A DNA stretch of 64,000 nt from Citrobacter freundii (GCA_003243445.1 QFQQ01000030.1:1-64000), one strand, 5' to 3'. Counted from the first letter of the stretch, positions 1 through 8,578 are shown. Translations and numbers: made by a program. Notes: a model not told the origin generated them from the sequence alone.

Positions 1-112
1 CTTCAGGGGAGACTTAAACAGTCTACTTATTGTAAAATCAAATCTTAACGAACTTATTTGTTCGATCAGATTTGATTTTCCCTTTATAATGTATGTAAAG
101 TCTCCCCTGAAG
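1..112. repeat. Nested inverted repeat, window edge (family E)
   Basis: Arms 1-15 and 98-112 pair perfectly. Inside them a second palindrome is AAAATCAAATCT (34-45) with AGATTTGATTTT (68-79), and inside that CGAAC/GTTCG around a 6-nt loop. The element continues to the left of the window and to the right as GGGGGAGATTTAGAGGGGG. It includes the stop codon and the last 13-14 codons of the GNAT gene. The same words recur at 54140-54293. Confidence 0.9.
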
Positions 113-581
113 GGGGAGATTTAGAGGGGGCCGCCAGATAATTCACCCGATCCTGCTTTTGCATAAATCTCTGCAACTGTTCTTCTCCAAATCTCACCCA
201 GCCAAACTGTTCGTATAATCCATGTGCATCTTTCGTTCCCAGCACCCATCTTCTTAACTCCTGCAATTCCGGATGCGCGTGAATAGAATGTATCAGCCAT
301 TTTGATAAACCCTTGCCGCGATACTCTTCCAGTATAAATACATCCGCCAGATAAGCAAACGTAGCCTGATCAGTGATCAATCTTGCAAAACCAACCTGCT
401 TATTCTCGTGATATACACCAAAGCAAAGCGAGTGCATGATCGATCTTTCTACCACCTCACGCGGTATGTTCATCGCCCAGTAGGATTCTTTTGACAGATA
501 AGAGTGGATCACTTCGATATCAAGCAGGTTTTTATCCGTACTGATCAGGAAGCCGTCTTTTTTCACTTCATAAGCACTCAT
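84..581 (-). CDS. GNAT family N-acetyltransferase
   Basis: Probable acetyl-CoA-dependent N-acetyltransferase of the GNAT fold, 165 aa; the acceptor cannot be named. The acetyl-CoA loop (R/Q-x-x-G-x-G/A) is seen as YRGKGL near residues 87-92, after the strand YLADVFILEE, and DAHGLYEQFGW near 118-128 fits the last conserved strand and helix of the fold. The start codon overlaps the stop of the upstream M28 peptidase gene in a TAATG junction, so the two are probably co-transcribed and translationally coupled. The last 14 or so residues (from about 152, SKSPPSGETLHTL) are encoded by the dispersed repeat at the left window edge, so the ancestral stop was probably lost and the repeat now supplies the C-terminus. 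Family is fairly certain, substrate unknown. Confidence 0.88.
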   Translation of the reverse strand: MSAYEVKKDGFLISTDKNLLDIEVIHSYLSKESYWAMNIPREVVERSIMHSLCFGVYHENKQVGFARLITDQATFAYLADVFILEEYRGKGLSKWLIHSIHAHPELQELRRWVLGTKDAHGLYEQFGWVRFGEEQLQRFMQKQDRVNYLAAPSKSPPSGETLHTL

Positions 582-1960
582 TACAAGCCATATTTATCGA
601 TGAGATAGATCAATGCAGCCATGTTAACGGCGCCGAGCTCCAGCTCACGTTTATTTACATTTTCAAAAACATCATTGCGTGAATGGTGGTAATCAAAATA
701 ACGTTGTGAATCGGGGCTCAGTTCTGCCACGGCTGTACCCAATGTTCTGTTCAACGGGCCAACGTCCGCACCGCCGCCATCGCGTGTAAACTCGCGGCTG
801 CCATAAGGTGCAAGCAATGCCTGCCACGAAAGTACCTTCTGGAATTGCGCGTCAGTTGCGGTGAAGCTAAAACCACGTGGCGTGAATCCACCTGCATCGC
901 TTTCCAAAGCAAAGATGTGTTTCTCGTTCTTCGCTTTTGCTTCCGTTGCATATTTTGTACCGCCCCTGAGACCGTTCTCCTCGTTAGCGAATAATACAAA
1001 ACGGATCGTTCGCTTTGGCTTGTAACCTGACGCTACAAAACTGCGCAGGATCTCCATCGTTTGTACACAGCCGGCACCGTCATCATGTGCGCCTTCACAA
1101 TTATCCCAGCTATCAAGGTGACCACCGATCGTAATGATCTCGTCAGGAAATTCAGTCCCTTTTAATTCACCGATCACATTGTGCCCGATGGTATCAGGAA
1201 GAAAATGACCATTTGTTTTCAGGGTTACTTTCACGGATCCGGTTTTCAGTAACCCACTCAATTCATCCGCATCTTTCAGACCGATCGCGACTGCCGGGAT
1301 CTTTGGATAAGCCGAATCATAACGTGTTCCACCCGTGTGCGGATTGTTGTCTGTACTATGACTCATGCTTCTCACGATCACACCCAGAGCGCCGTATTTT
1401 GATGCAGCGCTTGGCGCACCGCCGCGGTATTTGACCGCATCGCTGTATGCTTCAAATGTTTTGATAAACGTTGGATCGAATTTGTAGTTCACAAAAACGA
1501 TCTTTCCTTTTACCTGCTCTTTCTTGTTATCAAGATCAGCGAATGACTTTACTTCGATCACATCGGCCTTCAACGGCTTGCCGCCTGAGCCAATGGAATT
1601 GCCCAGCGCGACAATGTCCAAAGTTTTCCGCGCAGCTTTTCCTGCTGAATATTCGGCGACGGCCTCATCCTTTCCGCCTCTCGCCCAATGCGGCACCATG
1701 CATTCCTGCAGCCAGGTAGTTGTTGCGCCCGATGCCTTCATCGTTTTTTCTCCCCAGGCTTCAGCCTTCACCATACCTGACGATCCGGCAAGCCTTGCGC
1801 CGATCTGTTTGGTCAGTACACGCAGGTTTTCATAAGCTTTTCCATTCTGCAGGATTTCATTGGCGAACCTGCGGATCATTACGGAATCCTCTTGTGCAGG
1901 CACGATCTGTGCAGCTAATAAAAAAGTGAGTAACACTAAGCAGCCTTTCATTCTATTCAA
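581..1960 (-). CDS. Secreted M28 family zinc aminopeptidase
   Basis: Predicted exported metallopeptidase that removes N-terminal residues from peptides using two zinc ions. A signal peptide ends near residue 23 (IVPAQ). Residues about 130-250 form a PA-like insert (GKIVFVNYKF, GALGVIVRSM). The M28 catalytic core follows: ITIGGHLDSW with the zinc-binding His near 281, GAHDDGAG with the bridging Asp near 293, FANEENG with the catalytic Glu pair near 327-328, ESDAGG with Asp near 355, and a C-terminal DYHHSRND carrying the last His. The full ligand set is present, so the enzyme should be active. The length of 459 aa is normal for the family. It is the first gene of a two-gene unit with the GNAT gene, whose start overlaps its stop. 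Confidence 0.92.
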   Translation of the reverse strand: MNRMKGCLVLLTFLLAAQIVPAQEDSVMIRRFANEILQNGKAYENLRVLTKQIGARLAGSSGMVKAEAWGEKTMKASGATTTWLQECMVPHWARGGKDEAVAEYSAGKAARKTLDIVALGNSIGSGGKPLKADVIEVKSFADLDNKKEQVKGKIVFVNYKFDPTFIKTFEAYSDAVKYRGGAPSAASKYGALGVIVRSMSHSTDNNPHTGGTRYDSAYPKIPAVAIGLKDADELSGLLKTGSVKVTLKTNGHFLPDTIGHNVIGELKGTEFPDEIITIGGHLDSWDNCEGAHDDGAGCVQTMEILRSFVASGYKPKRTIRFVLFANEENGLRGGTKYATEAKAKNEKHIFALESDAGGFTPRGFSFTATDAQFQKVLSWQALLAPYGSREFTRDGGGADVGPLNRTLGTAVAELSPDSQRYFDYHHSRNDVFENVNKRELELGAVNMAALIYLIDKYGL

Positions 1961-2065
1961 ATTTTCCTAAAGATAAAATTTAGAGGATTGATTGAGTAAA
2001 AGAATTCATGTGAACGGCAAACCTTAGTGGGGTAAAACTGTTACCTTAGGTGCCGCTGCGCGGCG

Positions 2066-2170
2066 GATGTTCGATGCGCGATGATCGATGGTCGGCCAAC
2101 AGATCTCCCGCCCTTAAAATCTCTGCATTTTGAAGAGATTCCGACCATCTACCATCGCGCATCGAACATC
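2066..2170. repeat. Inverted repeat of 7-bp words, M28/bshA spacer (family A)
   Basis: Arms 2066-2095 and 2141-2170 (30 bp) differ at only 2-3 positions. They are built of GATGTTC, GATGCGC, GATGATC and GATGGTC type heptamers. Lies between divergent genes. Confidence 0.92.
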
Positions 2171-2202
2171 GTACAATAAAAGGTCATTTTGAATTTATTG
2201 CA

Positions 2203-3336
2203 ATGCGTATAGGAATCGTCTGTTATCCCACCTTCGGTGGAAGTGGTGTTCTGGCTACCGAACTGGGAAAAGCGCTTGCCCAGAAAGGACACCTGGTGCA
2301 TTTTATTACCTACCAGCAACCGGTGCGGTTGAATGGTTTTATTCCAAATATATTCTATCACGAGGTGCAGGTGCCAACCTATCCGTTGTTTGATTATCCT
2401 CCCTATGAAACGGCGCTGGCCAGTACGATGGTGGATGTGATCAAAAATAATAACCTGGAGCTGCTTCATGTGCATTATGCCATTCCACATGCTTCCGCGG
2501 CGTTTATGGCAAAACAGATCCTCGCGAAGGAAGGCAAGCATATCCCGGTGATCACTACGCTGCATGGTACGGATATTACGCTGGTGGGAAGAGATAAGAC
2601 CTATGCACCCGTTGTCGCTTTCTCTATCAACCAAAGCGATGGCATCACCGCGGTTTCAAAGAACCTGCGGGATGAAACGTTCAGGACGTTCGTGATCGAG
2701 AAAGACATTGAAGTGATCTACAACTTCGTGGATGTACAACGTTTTTCGCGCAAGCCAATCGACGCGTTCAGAAAAGTGATCGCACCAAATGGCGAACGCA
2801 TTTTATTACATGCCTCCAACTTCAGGAAAATAAAACGCGTGCAGGATGTGGTAAAAGTCTTCAACGAAGTACAGAAGCAGATCCCTGCAAAATTATTATT
2901 TGTCGGTGACGGACCAGAACGTGGCACCGCAGAAGATCTCGCACGCGAACTGAACATCAGCGACGAGATCCGCTTTGTGGGTAAACAGGAACAGATGGAA
3001 GACATCCTCGCCATAGCCGATCTTTTCCTTCTCACATCCGATTATGAGAGCTTTGGTCTTGCGGCACTTGAAGCGATGGCTGCCGGCGTTCCCGTTGTAT
3101 CAACCAACGCAGGTGGGCTGAAAGAGATCAACATCAATGGCGAAACCGGTTATATGGCAAACGTCGGCGACGTAATGACCATGAGCCAGCAATCCCTCGC
3201 CATCCTGAAAGACGACAAGACACTGAAATCATTCAAAGAAAAAGCAGCCGCACATGCGAAGTTGTTTGATATTAATTCGGTGATCCCGCAGTATGAGGCG
3301 TTGTATGAGAAGGTGCTGGGAAATGAAGGTCGATGA
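2203..3336 (+). CDS. bshA: N-acetyl-alpha-D-glucosaminyl L-malate synthase BshA
   Basis: Glycosyltransferase family 4 enzyme that joins UDP-GlcNAc to L-malate, the first step of bacillithiol synthesis, in the cytoplasm. The N-terminal YPTFGGSGVLATELG is the glycine-rich acceptor loop typical of BshA. The C-terminal half holds LLFVGDGPERG and the donor-binding stretch DYESFGLAALEAMAAGVP near residues 284-301, with the two Glu of the E-x7-E motif. The 377 aa length matches the family. It is divergent from the M28 gene across an inverted repeat and convergent with the first envC-like gene. Its stop codon (tga, 3334-3336) lies inside the left arm of the inverted repeat at 3328-3466, so the last two codons come from repeat sequence. 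Other bacillithiol genes are not in the window. Confidence 0.93.
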   Translation: MRIGIVCYPTFGGSGVLATELGKALAQKGHLVHFITYQQPVRLNGFIPNIFYHEVQVPTYPLFDYPPYETALASTMVDVIKNNNLELLHVHYAIPHASAAFMAKQILAKEGKHIPVITTLHGTDITLVGRDKTYAPVVAFSINQSDGITAVSKNLRDETFRTFVIEKDIEVIYNFVDVQRFSRKPIDAFRKVIAPNGERILLHASNFRKIKRVQDVVKVFNEVQKQIPAKLLFVGDGPERGTAEDLARELNISDEIRFVGKQEQMEDILAIADLFLLTSDYESFGLAALEAMAAGVPVVSTNAGGLKEININGETGYMANVGDVMTMSQQSLAILKDDKTLKSFKEKAAAHAKLFDINSVIPQYEALYEKVLGNEGR

Positions 3337-3466
3337 TCGATGTTCGATGATCGATGGTGGAATTTTCAGCGGAACCTGATAAAAAAGCGAAGCACTTCTA
3401 TAGCGGAGTGCTTCGCTTTTTTAAATTATTTTCGACCTGAGATCGATCATCTAACATCGACCATCG
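3328..3466. repeat. Inverted repeat of 7-bp words around a terminator (family A)
   Basis: Left arm 3328-3360 and right arm about 3433-3466, made of GATCGATG/GATGTTC-type heptamers. The loop holds a perfect bidirectional terminator. The left arm contains the bshA stop codon; the right arm ends at the base before the envC stop codon at 3467. Confidence 0.88.
3381..3422. terminator. Bidirectional intrinsic terminator
   Basis: A perfect 16-bp stem (3381-3396 with 3407-3422) flanked by A-run and T-run on both strands serves convergent bshA and envC paralog 1. Confidence 0.93.
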
Positions 3467-4837
3467 CTATTTCCTCAGCCACCCCTCCGGATTCACATTA
3501 TTCGTTTCAATCATCAGCAGAAAATCGATCCGGCCATGTGAGAGATCTTCGGAGTCGCCGACCCGGCCGATCAGCTGGCCACGTTTTACAGTCACGCCTT
3601 TTGAGATATTGACGGCAGAAAGATTTGCATAGGTAGTATAATATTTACCATGGCGGATCACGATCGCTGCGCCGTCACCATAATTATGAACGGCGGAAAC
3701 CACTCCATCGAATACAGCTTTTACCGAAGCATTGGGTTTTGTATCGATGGTTACGCCGGGGTTGTTGCCGCTGATGCCAACGCCGGGAACGATGTAGTTA
3801 CCAAAGGGTATGCTGACGTAGCCATTGTCCACCGGCCAGGGAAGTTTGCCGCGGCTGTTGCGGAAATCGGAGCCGAGGATCACGTCGTGATCATTCAGCT
3901 CAAGAATGCTTCGTTCTGCTGTTCTTTCTGCCGGCTTTTCAACCGGTTTCTTTAAAGCCGCCGTTTTCACGATAGCACTCCTGCTTTTGCCGGAAAGAGG
4001 GGAAACGGACCTTGCTTTTGCTTCTTTTAACTCTCTTGCTTCCTTCGCTTCTTGTGCAGCTTTTGCTTTTCTTGCAGCCGCCAGTTTGATCGCTTCTTCT
4101 TTTCTGGCAATTTCTATTTCACGGCGGATGATTGCAGCAATCGCATTCTGCAGATCCCGGTCACGTTTCTTTTTGGCAAGTATTTGCTTCTGGAGATTTT
4201 TTTCTTCCGTTTTAAAACCCGCCAGCATCTTATTCTTTTCTTCGCGCTGCTCTGCTAATGAAGCCCGTTCATCGGTCTGATCTTTCAGCCGCTCACTCTT
4301 TTCCTGTTTCCTGGCGAGCTGTTGCTGTTGACGGTTATGGATCAGGGCTTGTGTTTGCTGGATCTTCTCAACCTGGTGAGCGCGGTCAGCGCGGTAGTTT
4401 CGCAGATAGGCAATTCTGCGGATGGCATCATTAAAACTTGAAGCGGAAAAGATGAAATTAACGTAGCTGAAGCTGCTTCTGTTGCGATAGGCATACACCA
4501 CACTGCGCGCATACTCCGCTTTCAATGTGTCATATTGTTTTTGCAAACGATAGATCTCAAGACCGCTTAAGTACATATCATCATCGATCGCTTTTAATTC
4601 TTTATTGATCGTTGATATATATTGCTCCTGGAGTGCGATCTTCCTGCTGAGGATATTGAGCTGGGAAAGAGATTGCCTGCCTTCTTTCTTTACCTGGTTG
4701 TACTCGTCCTGGATCTGTTTTATTTCCTGCTGGATACTTTTGCGTTCTTTTTCCAGTTGTATTTTTTTCGATTGACCAAAAGCAAAGCCAATTGTTACAA
4801 TAAAACAACAAAGAGTAAGCAGCGATCTTTTTTTCAT
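3467..4837 (-). CDS. EnvC-like murein hydrolase activator, paralog 1
   Basis: Periplasmic coiled-coil protein with a C-terminal LytM (M23) domain. I start it at the MKKRSLLTLCC signal peptide (ends near residue 22, GFAFGQ) rather than 24 codons upstream, giving 456 aa. A long Lys/Glu/Gln-rich coiled coil fills about residues 22-290, an Ala/Lys linker follows, and the LytM domain runs from LPWPVDNG near 334 to the end (NPEGWLRK). The zinc-ligand positions are lost: NNPGVTID replaces the first His motif and HGRIDFLLM replaces HxH. Such degenerate LytM domains in EnvC activate amidases rather than cut peptidoglycan, so an activator role at division is inferred. First of three tandem paralogs; the stop codon directly abuts an inverted-repeat arm. 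Confidence 0.87.
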   Translation of the reverse strand: MKKRSLLTLCCFIVTIGFAFGQSKKIQLEKERKSIQQEIKQIQDEYNQVKKEGRQSLSQLNILSRKIALQEQYISTINKELKAIDDDMYLSGLEIYRLQKQYDTLKAEYARSVVYAYRNRSSFSYVNFIFSASSFNDAIRRIAYLRNYRADRAHQVEKIQQTQALIHNRQQQQLARKQEKSERLKDQTDERASLAEQREEKNKMLAGFKTEEKNLQKQILAKKKRDRDLQNAIAAIIRREIEIARKEEAIKLAAARKAKAAQEAKEARELKEAKARSVSPLSGKSRSAIVKTAALKKPVEKPAERTAERSILELNDHDVILGSDFRNSRGKLPWPVDNGYVSIPFGNYIVPGVGISGNNPGVTIDTKPNASVKAVFDGVVSAVHNYGDGAAIVIRHGKYYTTYANLSAVNISKGVTVKRGQLIGRVGDSEDLSHGRIDFLLMIETNNVNPEGWLRK

Positions 4838-4914
4838 TTCCGGTTTATTAGTATACCTATCCTTTATCAAAATTAGCTGCTTTCTGATAATGGAACCGGA
4901 TCTGAACAAACTGT

Positions 4915-5475
4915 TTACCTCAGCCAGGGCTGAGGATTGATGTTCTTTGTTTCAACCAGCAACATGAAGTCGATACGACCGCATGTACCATCATCGGAAT
5001 CACCCACTTTGCCCATTACCTGTCCACATTTCACTGAATCACCTTTTGCAACATTTACTGCGGAAAGATTGGAATAGCAAGTGTAATATTTGCCATGACG
5101 AACGATAACAGCCACGCCGTCATCAAAATTGTGAACGGCTGCGATCACACCATCAAACACAGATTTTACCGGGGAGCCGGGTCTTGTATCGATCGTCAGG
5201 CCAGGGTTGTCGCCACAGAGGCAGCAGCCGCTGATCTTATAATTACCGAACGGGAAACTGATCACACCGTCATCGACGGGCCAGGGAAGTCTACCGCGGT
5301 TCTTTGCAAATTCAGCTTTCAGTTCAATGTCTTTTTCATTGAACTTAAGAAAATGCTGCCCGTTGATCGTTGATAAGGTATCAACTTCTTTTTCAATCTC
5401 TGTTGTTGTCTGCTGGGCAAAAGCAAATCCTATTGTCAATAGGAAACAACAAAGGGTCAGGATGGATTTCTTCAT
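4915..5475 (-). CDS. Short LytM-domain protein (EnvC paralog 2, no coiled coil)
   Basis: A 186-aa exported protein with a signal peptide (MKKSILTLCCFLLTIGFAFA), a short linker and a LytM domain that begins at LPWPVDDG near residue 63. It lacks the roughly 250-residue coiled coil of its two neighbours, to which it is plainly homologous (FPFGNYKISG, VIVRHGKYYT, NPQPWLR). The zinc ligands are missing, as in the neighbours (DNPGLTID, GRIDFMLL). Unlike them it carries six cysteines in the mature part: GCCLCG near residues 83-88, TCYSN, VKCGQ and TCGRID. This suggests disulfides or metal binding. Inferred to be a stand-alone regulatory LytM domain that may compete with or assist the full-length paralogs. 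It lies between paralogs 1 and 3 on the same strand. Confidence 0.85.
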   Translation of the reverse strand: MKKSILTLCCFLLTIGFAFAQQTTTEIEKEVDTLSTINGQHFLKFNEKDIELKAEFAKNRGRLPWPVDDGVISFPFGNYKISGCCLCGDNPGLTIDTRPGSPVKSVFDGVIAAVHNFDDGVAVIVRHGKYYTCYSNLSAVNVAKGDSVKCGQVMGKVGDSDDGTCGRIDFMLLVETKNINPQPWLR

Positions 5476-5542
5476 TTTTGGATATTGGGTATTGGATATA
5501 CAGGATACAAACTAAAGCAAATCTTCACTCAACCATCAACGC

Positions 5543-6865
5543 TTATCTTCTCAGCCATGGCGCAGGGTTCACGTTATTGGACTCCACCATCAACATGAAG
5601 TCAATGCGGCCACTTGAACCATCATCAGAATCACCAGCTTTCCCGATCACCTGGCCACGTTTTACAGTAGCACCTTTTGTCACGCTCACGCCGGAAAGGT
5701 TTGCATAAGATGTATAATATTTACCATGACGGATGATGATCGCTGCACCATCGCCATAATTATGTACGCCGGATACAACACCATCGAATACAGCTTTCAC
5801 AGGAGCGCCCTGTTTTGTACCGATAGTAAGACCCGGGTTATCATCACGCAATTTTGTTCCTTCGATTGTGTAGGGACCGAATGGAATGCTCACGAATCCA
5901 TTGTCTACCGGCCAGGGAAGTTTGCCACGGCTGTTGCCGAAATCGGTTCCCAGTTCAATATCTTTTGCATTCAGCTCCAGGTAGCTCTCTGGTCTTTTGG
6001 CAGGTGCCGATGCAGTTGAAGTAGTCGTCTTATCCGTTTTGGATGGGGTTGGCGTAACCGATGAAGGAGATTTCGCCTTTTCTTCATCCGCTGCTTTTTT
6101 TGCTGCGGCCACACGGGCAGCTTCTTCTTTTTTGGCAGCTTCTATTTCTCGGCGGATGATCGCGGCAATGGCATTCTGTATATCACGGTCACGTTTCTTT
6201 TTTGCAGCAATTTGTTTCTGCAGGTCTTTCTCCTGTGATCTCAGGGTTGAAACGATCTGATCTTTTTCCTTGCGCTGCTCTGCCAATGCGGAGCGTTCTT
6301 CGGTTTGCGACTTTAGCGTTTCACTTTTCTGTTGTTTTCTTACAAGTTGTTGTTCTCTGCGTTTTTCAATCAGCTCCCGGGTTTCCAGGATCGTCTTTAC
6401 CTGGCGCTCACGATCAGCGCGGTAATTTTTCAGGTAGGCGATCCGGCGGATAGCATCATTAAAACTTGAAGCGGAGAAGATAAAGTTTACGTAGTTGTAA
6501 CTGCTTCTGTTCTTATAAGCATACACCACGCTTTTCGCATATTGTGACTTGAGTGTATCAAACTGTTTCTCCAGCCGGTAGATCTCCAGGCTGCTGAGAT
6601 ACATATCGTCATCGATCGCCCTGAGTTCCTTATTGCTGGTACTGATCAGTCGTTCCTGCAGGATCATTTTCCGCTTGACCATATTCAGCTGGGCGATGGA
6701 CTGGTTACCTTCTTTCTTCACGCGGTTGTATACATCCTGGATCTCCTTAAGTTCTCCCTGGATATCCTTCCGCTCTTTTTCCAGTTCTTCCTTGCTGTTT
6801 TGCGCAAACCCAAACCCAAGGGCTGCGAGAAAGAAAAATATGGTCAGCAGGTACCTTTTTTTCAT
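5543..6865 (-). CDS. EnvC-like murein hydrolase activator, paralog 3
   Basis: Secreted coiled-coil/LytM protein of 440 aa and the likely ancestral copy, since it directly follows the DUF4292 gene. Signal peptide to about residue 22 (LGFGFAQ), coiled coil about 23-250 (for example QLVRKQQKSETLKSQTEE), a Ser/Thr/Pro/Ala-rich linker about 260-300, then LytM from LPWPVDNGFVSIPFG near 320 to NPAPWLRR. Conserved YAYKNRSSYNYVNFIFSAS in the coiled coil is shared with paralog 1. The LytM zinc sites are degenerate (DNPGLTIG, GRIDFMLM), so it should activate an amidase and not hydrolyse murein itself. This is established for E. coli EnvC and inferred here. Confidence 0.88.
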   Translation of the reverse strand: MKKRYLLTIFFFLAALGFGFAQNSKEELEKERKDIQGELKEIQDVYNRVKKEGNQSIAQLNMVKRKMILQERLISTSNKELRAIDDDMYLSSLEIYRLEKQFDTLKSQYAKSVVYAYKNRSSYNYVNFIFSASSFNDAIRRIAYLKNYRADRERQVKTILETRELIEKRREQQLVRKQQKSETLKSQTEERSALAEQRKEKDQIVSTLRSQEKDLQKQIAAKKKRDRDIQNAIAAIIRREIEAAKKEEAARVAAAKKAADEEKAKSPSSVTPTPSKTDKTTTSTASAPAKRPESYLELNAKDIELGTDFGNSRGKLPWPVDNGFVSIPFGPYTIEGTKLRDDNPGLTIGTKQGAPVKAVFDGVVSGVHNYGDGAAIIIRHGKYYTSYANLSGVSVTKGATVKRGQVIGKAGDSDDGSSGRIDFMLMVESNNVNPAPWLRR

Positions 6866-6982
6866 AATAAGATTTTGGAGTTTGCCTGTCCGCTAAAGCT
6901 TCAGCGAAGGGCGGCCTTCATTTCGCTGCGGCAGACTGAGTTAAAAATTGATAACGGCGATTAAGCGGTAAAATTTTACCTC

Positions 6983-7798
6983 CTAATCTTTTTTATAATT
7001 TTTGGGAACGCTAAACGGGAAGCTTAACGTTTCATTAAACTCGTATGACTTGAAATCCAGCTTGATATCCAGTTTTCCCTTCTCCGCCACCGTGATCCTG
7101 CGCTTTGTTGAAAAGTCCACGCCTTTTTTATTTTCGTAGTCGGAGTAACTCAGGTTACAGGTCCGGCTGCGGTTGATGTCCACATCATCCAGTTTGCTGT
7201 TATCGATCTTGTAATTGTTGTTCAGGGTAAGCAGGCCTTTGAACCAGTCGCCCACACTGAGCAGGGAGATCTTGTCAGCTGATTTGGAATACGAGATCAC
7301 ATTACTGTCAAGGAATACCGGGTTTCCGATCAGGATCTCCTGCAGTGAGTGCAGGTCCAGCGGCAGTTTTGTTACTTCCTGCAGGTAGGCCACACTTCTT
7401 GCGGTATAGATCTTATCCTGTTTATTCAGGATCTTCACGGAATCCTGTGTAATATAAGCTCTGAGTCCCTCGATTCCAAAGATTGCGGTGATCGAAATCC
7501 AGATCGCACTGTCTTTATACATACGCAGGTTGGCGTTCACATCATATTTCTTGCCATCGGCCCCCTGGTAATCGACATTGATCTTTGCCGAAAAAGTGGT
7601 ATAGCTGATCTCGGCAGCTTTCATACCGGAAACGGTATTGCGGATGAAAGCCAGTGTATCTTCTTTTGAATGGTCAGCTACGGGGTTCGGAACAGCTATC
7701 GTATCTCTTTTATTAGCGATCACGGTCTGGATCTTTCTTGTAGACCGGCATGATGCCATGAGAACGATAGCGACTACTAATACAAACGTTATCCTCAT
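6983..7798 (-). CDS. DUF4292 family lipoprotein
   Basis: A 271-aa predicted outer-membrane or periplasmic lipoprotein. The N-terminus carries a type II signal with lipobox LMASC (Cys near residue 17), followed by a charged linker. The rest is beta-rich (INVDYQGADGKKYDVNANLRMYKDSAIWISITAIFG), consistent with the DUF4292/LolA-LolB-like fold that binds lipid or lipoprotein; this resemblance is inference. It starts 11 bp after the dut stop and is followed by the envC-like genes, an arrangement commonly found in Bacteroidota, so the gene probably belongs to an envelope-maintenance operon. No enzyme motif is visible. Confidence 0.8.
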   Translation of the reverse strand: MRITFVLVVAIVLMASCRSTRKIQTVIANKRDTIAVPNPVADHSKEDTLAFIRNTVSGMKAAEISYTTFSAKINVDYQGADGKKYDVNANLRMYKDSAIWISITAIFGIEGLRAYITQDSVKILNKQDKIYTARSVAYLQEVTKLPLDLHSLQEILIGNPVFLDSNVISYSKSADKISLLSVGDWFKGLLTLNNNYKIDNSKLDDVDINRSRTCNLSYSDYENKKGVDFSTKRRITVAEKGKLDIKLDFKSYEFNETLSFPFSVPKNYKKD

Positions 7799-7809
7799 TC
7801 AATTTTTGT

Positions 7810-8253
7810 TTATTGCTTGCCCGTATGGCCAAAGCCACCGGCGCTTCTGATAGTATCATTGATTTCTTCCACAGGGATCCATTGAACCTGTTCAACAGAC
7901 TGGATCACCATTTGTGCGATCCGGTCGCCGTGTTGTATGACTTGTTCTTCCTGCGAAAGGTTTATTAAGATCACCTTAATTTCTCCCCTGTAATCCGCAT
8001 CAATCGTGCCGGGAGTATTCAGGCAGGTAATACCCTGTCTGGCAGCCAGTCCGCTACGGGGGCGGATCTGCGCCTCATAGCCCTGTGGCAGTTCAAGATA
8101 CAGACCGGTCGGGACCAGTGCCCTTTCCAGCGGTTTCAATGTTTGCGGTGCATCGAGATTCGCCCTGATATCCATTCCTGAAGAACCCGAAGTTGCGTAT
8201 TCGGGCAGGGCATTGGGGGACTTATTGATGATCTTGATTTGGAGTGTTGGCAT
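7810..8253 (-). CDS. dut: dUTP diphosphatase
   Basis: Homotrimeric dUTPase that hydrolyses dUTP to dUMP and pyrophosphate, limiting uracil in DNA and supplying dTMP synthesis. All five family motifs are visible in 147 aa: SGMDIRA, PRSGLAAR, NTPGTIDADYRGE with the catalytic Asp, GDRIAQM, and the C-terminal P-loop-like RSAGGFGHTG. It heads an operon with the DUF4292 gene 11 bp downstream. The start is fixed by a perfect -7 box (TATCTTTG, 8259-8266) only 5 nt upstream of the ATG, which points to a leaderless mRNA. A perfect 35-bp inverted-repeat arm begins one base beyond that box. Confidence 0.96.
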   Translation of the reverse strand: MPTLQIKIINKSPNALPEYATSGSSGMDIRANLDAPQTLKPLERALVPTGLYLELPQGYEAQIRPRSGLAARQGITCLNTPGTIDADYRGEIKVILINLSQEEQVIQHGDRIAQMVIQSVEQVQWIPVEEINDTIRSAGGFGHTGKQ

Positions 8254-8258
8254 GAGGG

Positions 8259-8266
8259 CAAAGATA
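8259..8266 (-). promoter_or_regulatory. dut -7 box TATCTTTG
   Basis: Perfect TAnnTTTG 5 nt from the ATG; predicts a leaderless or nearly leaderless transcript. Confidence 0.75.
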
Positions 8267-8267
8267 A

Positions 8268-8577
8268 CGGGGATTTATTGGATTTGTGGGATTAGGAGGA
8301 TTGACTTCATGAGGTATTGAGGTGTTGTAAAAATAGAAACCTCCTCCCTATTTCTATCTTCACGTGTCAGAGATTTTTGGGATTTTATAAGCAGTTTGCG
8401 AGAGCGAATTCATTTCGTTTTGGGGAAAAATTTCAAACAACGGGAACCTCCCATAAATCCCCATCCTGACTTTTTTTAAGATCAGGATGGATATTAAAAT
8501 CAACCCGGGATAACTTCCTCTTGTTCCCATCAAAAAGACTGAAATCCTCCTAATCCCACAAATCCAATAAATCCCCG
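8268..8577. repeat. Perfect 35-bp inverted repeat, ispF/dut spacer (family F)
   Basis: Arms 8268-8302 and 8543-8577 are exact reverse complements over 35 bp, separated by 240 bp. They read as 9-bp words (AATCCCACA, AATCCAATA, AATCCCCG). The right arm ends 1 nt before the ispF stop codon and the left arm starts 1 nt beyond the dut -7 box. A further palindrome (8461-8490, CCATCCTGA/TCAGGATGG) lies in the loop. This fills the 325-bp gap. Confidence 0.95.
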
Positions 8578-8578
8578 T

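Noticed and set aside
3906..4280. Long hydrophobic frame antisense to EnvC paralog 1
   Set aside because: It is the mirror of a Lys/Glu-rich coiled-coil gene, whose complement reads as Phe/Leu/Ser-rich by codon bias.
3467..6865. Calling the LytM proteins active M23 endopeptidases
   Set aside because: The His and Asp zinc ligands of M23 enzymes are replaced in all three proteins.
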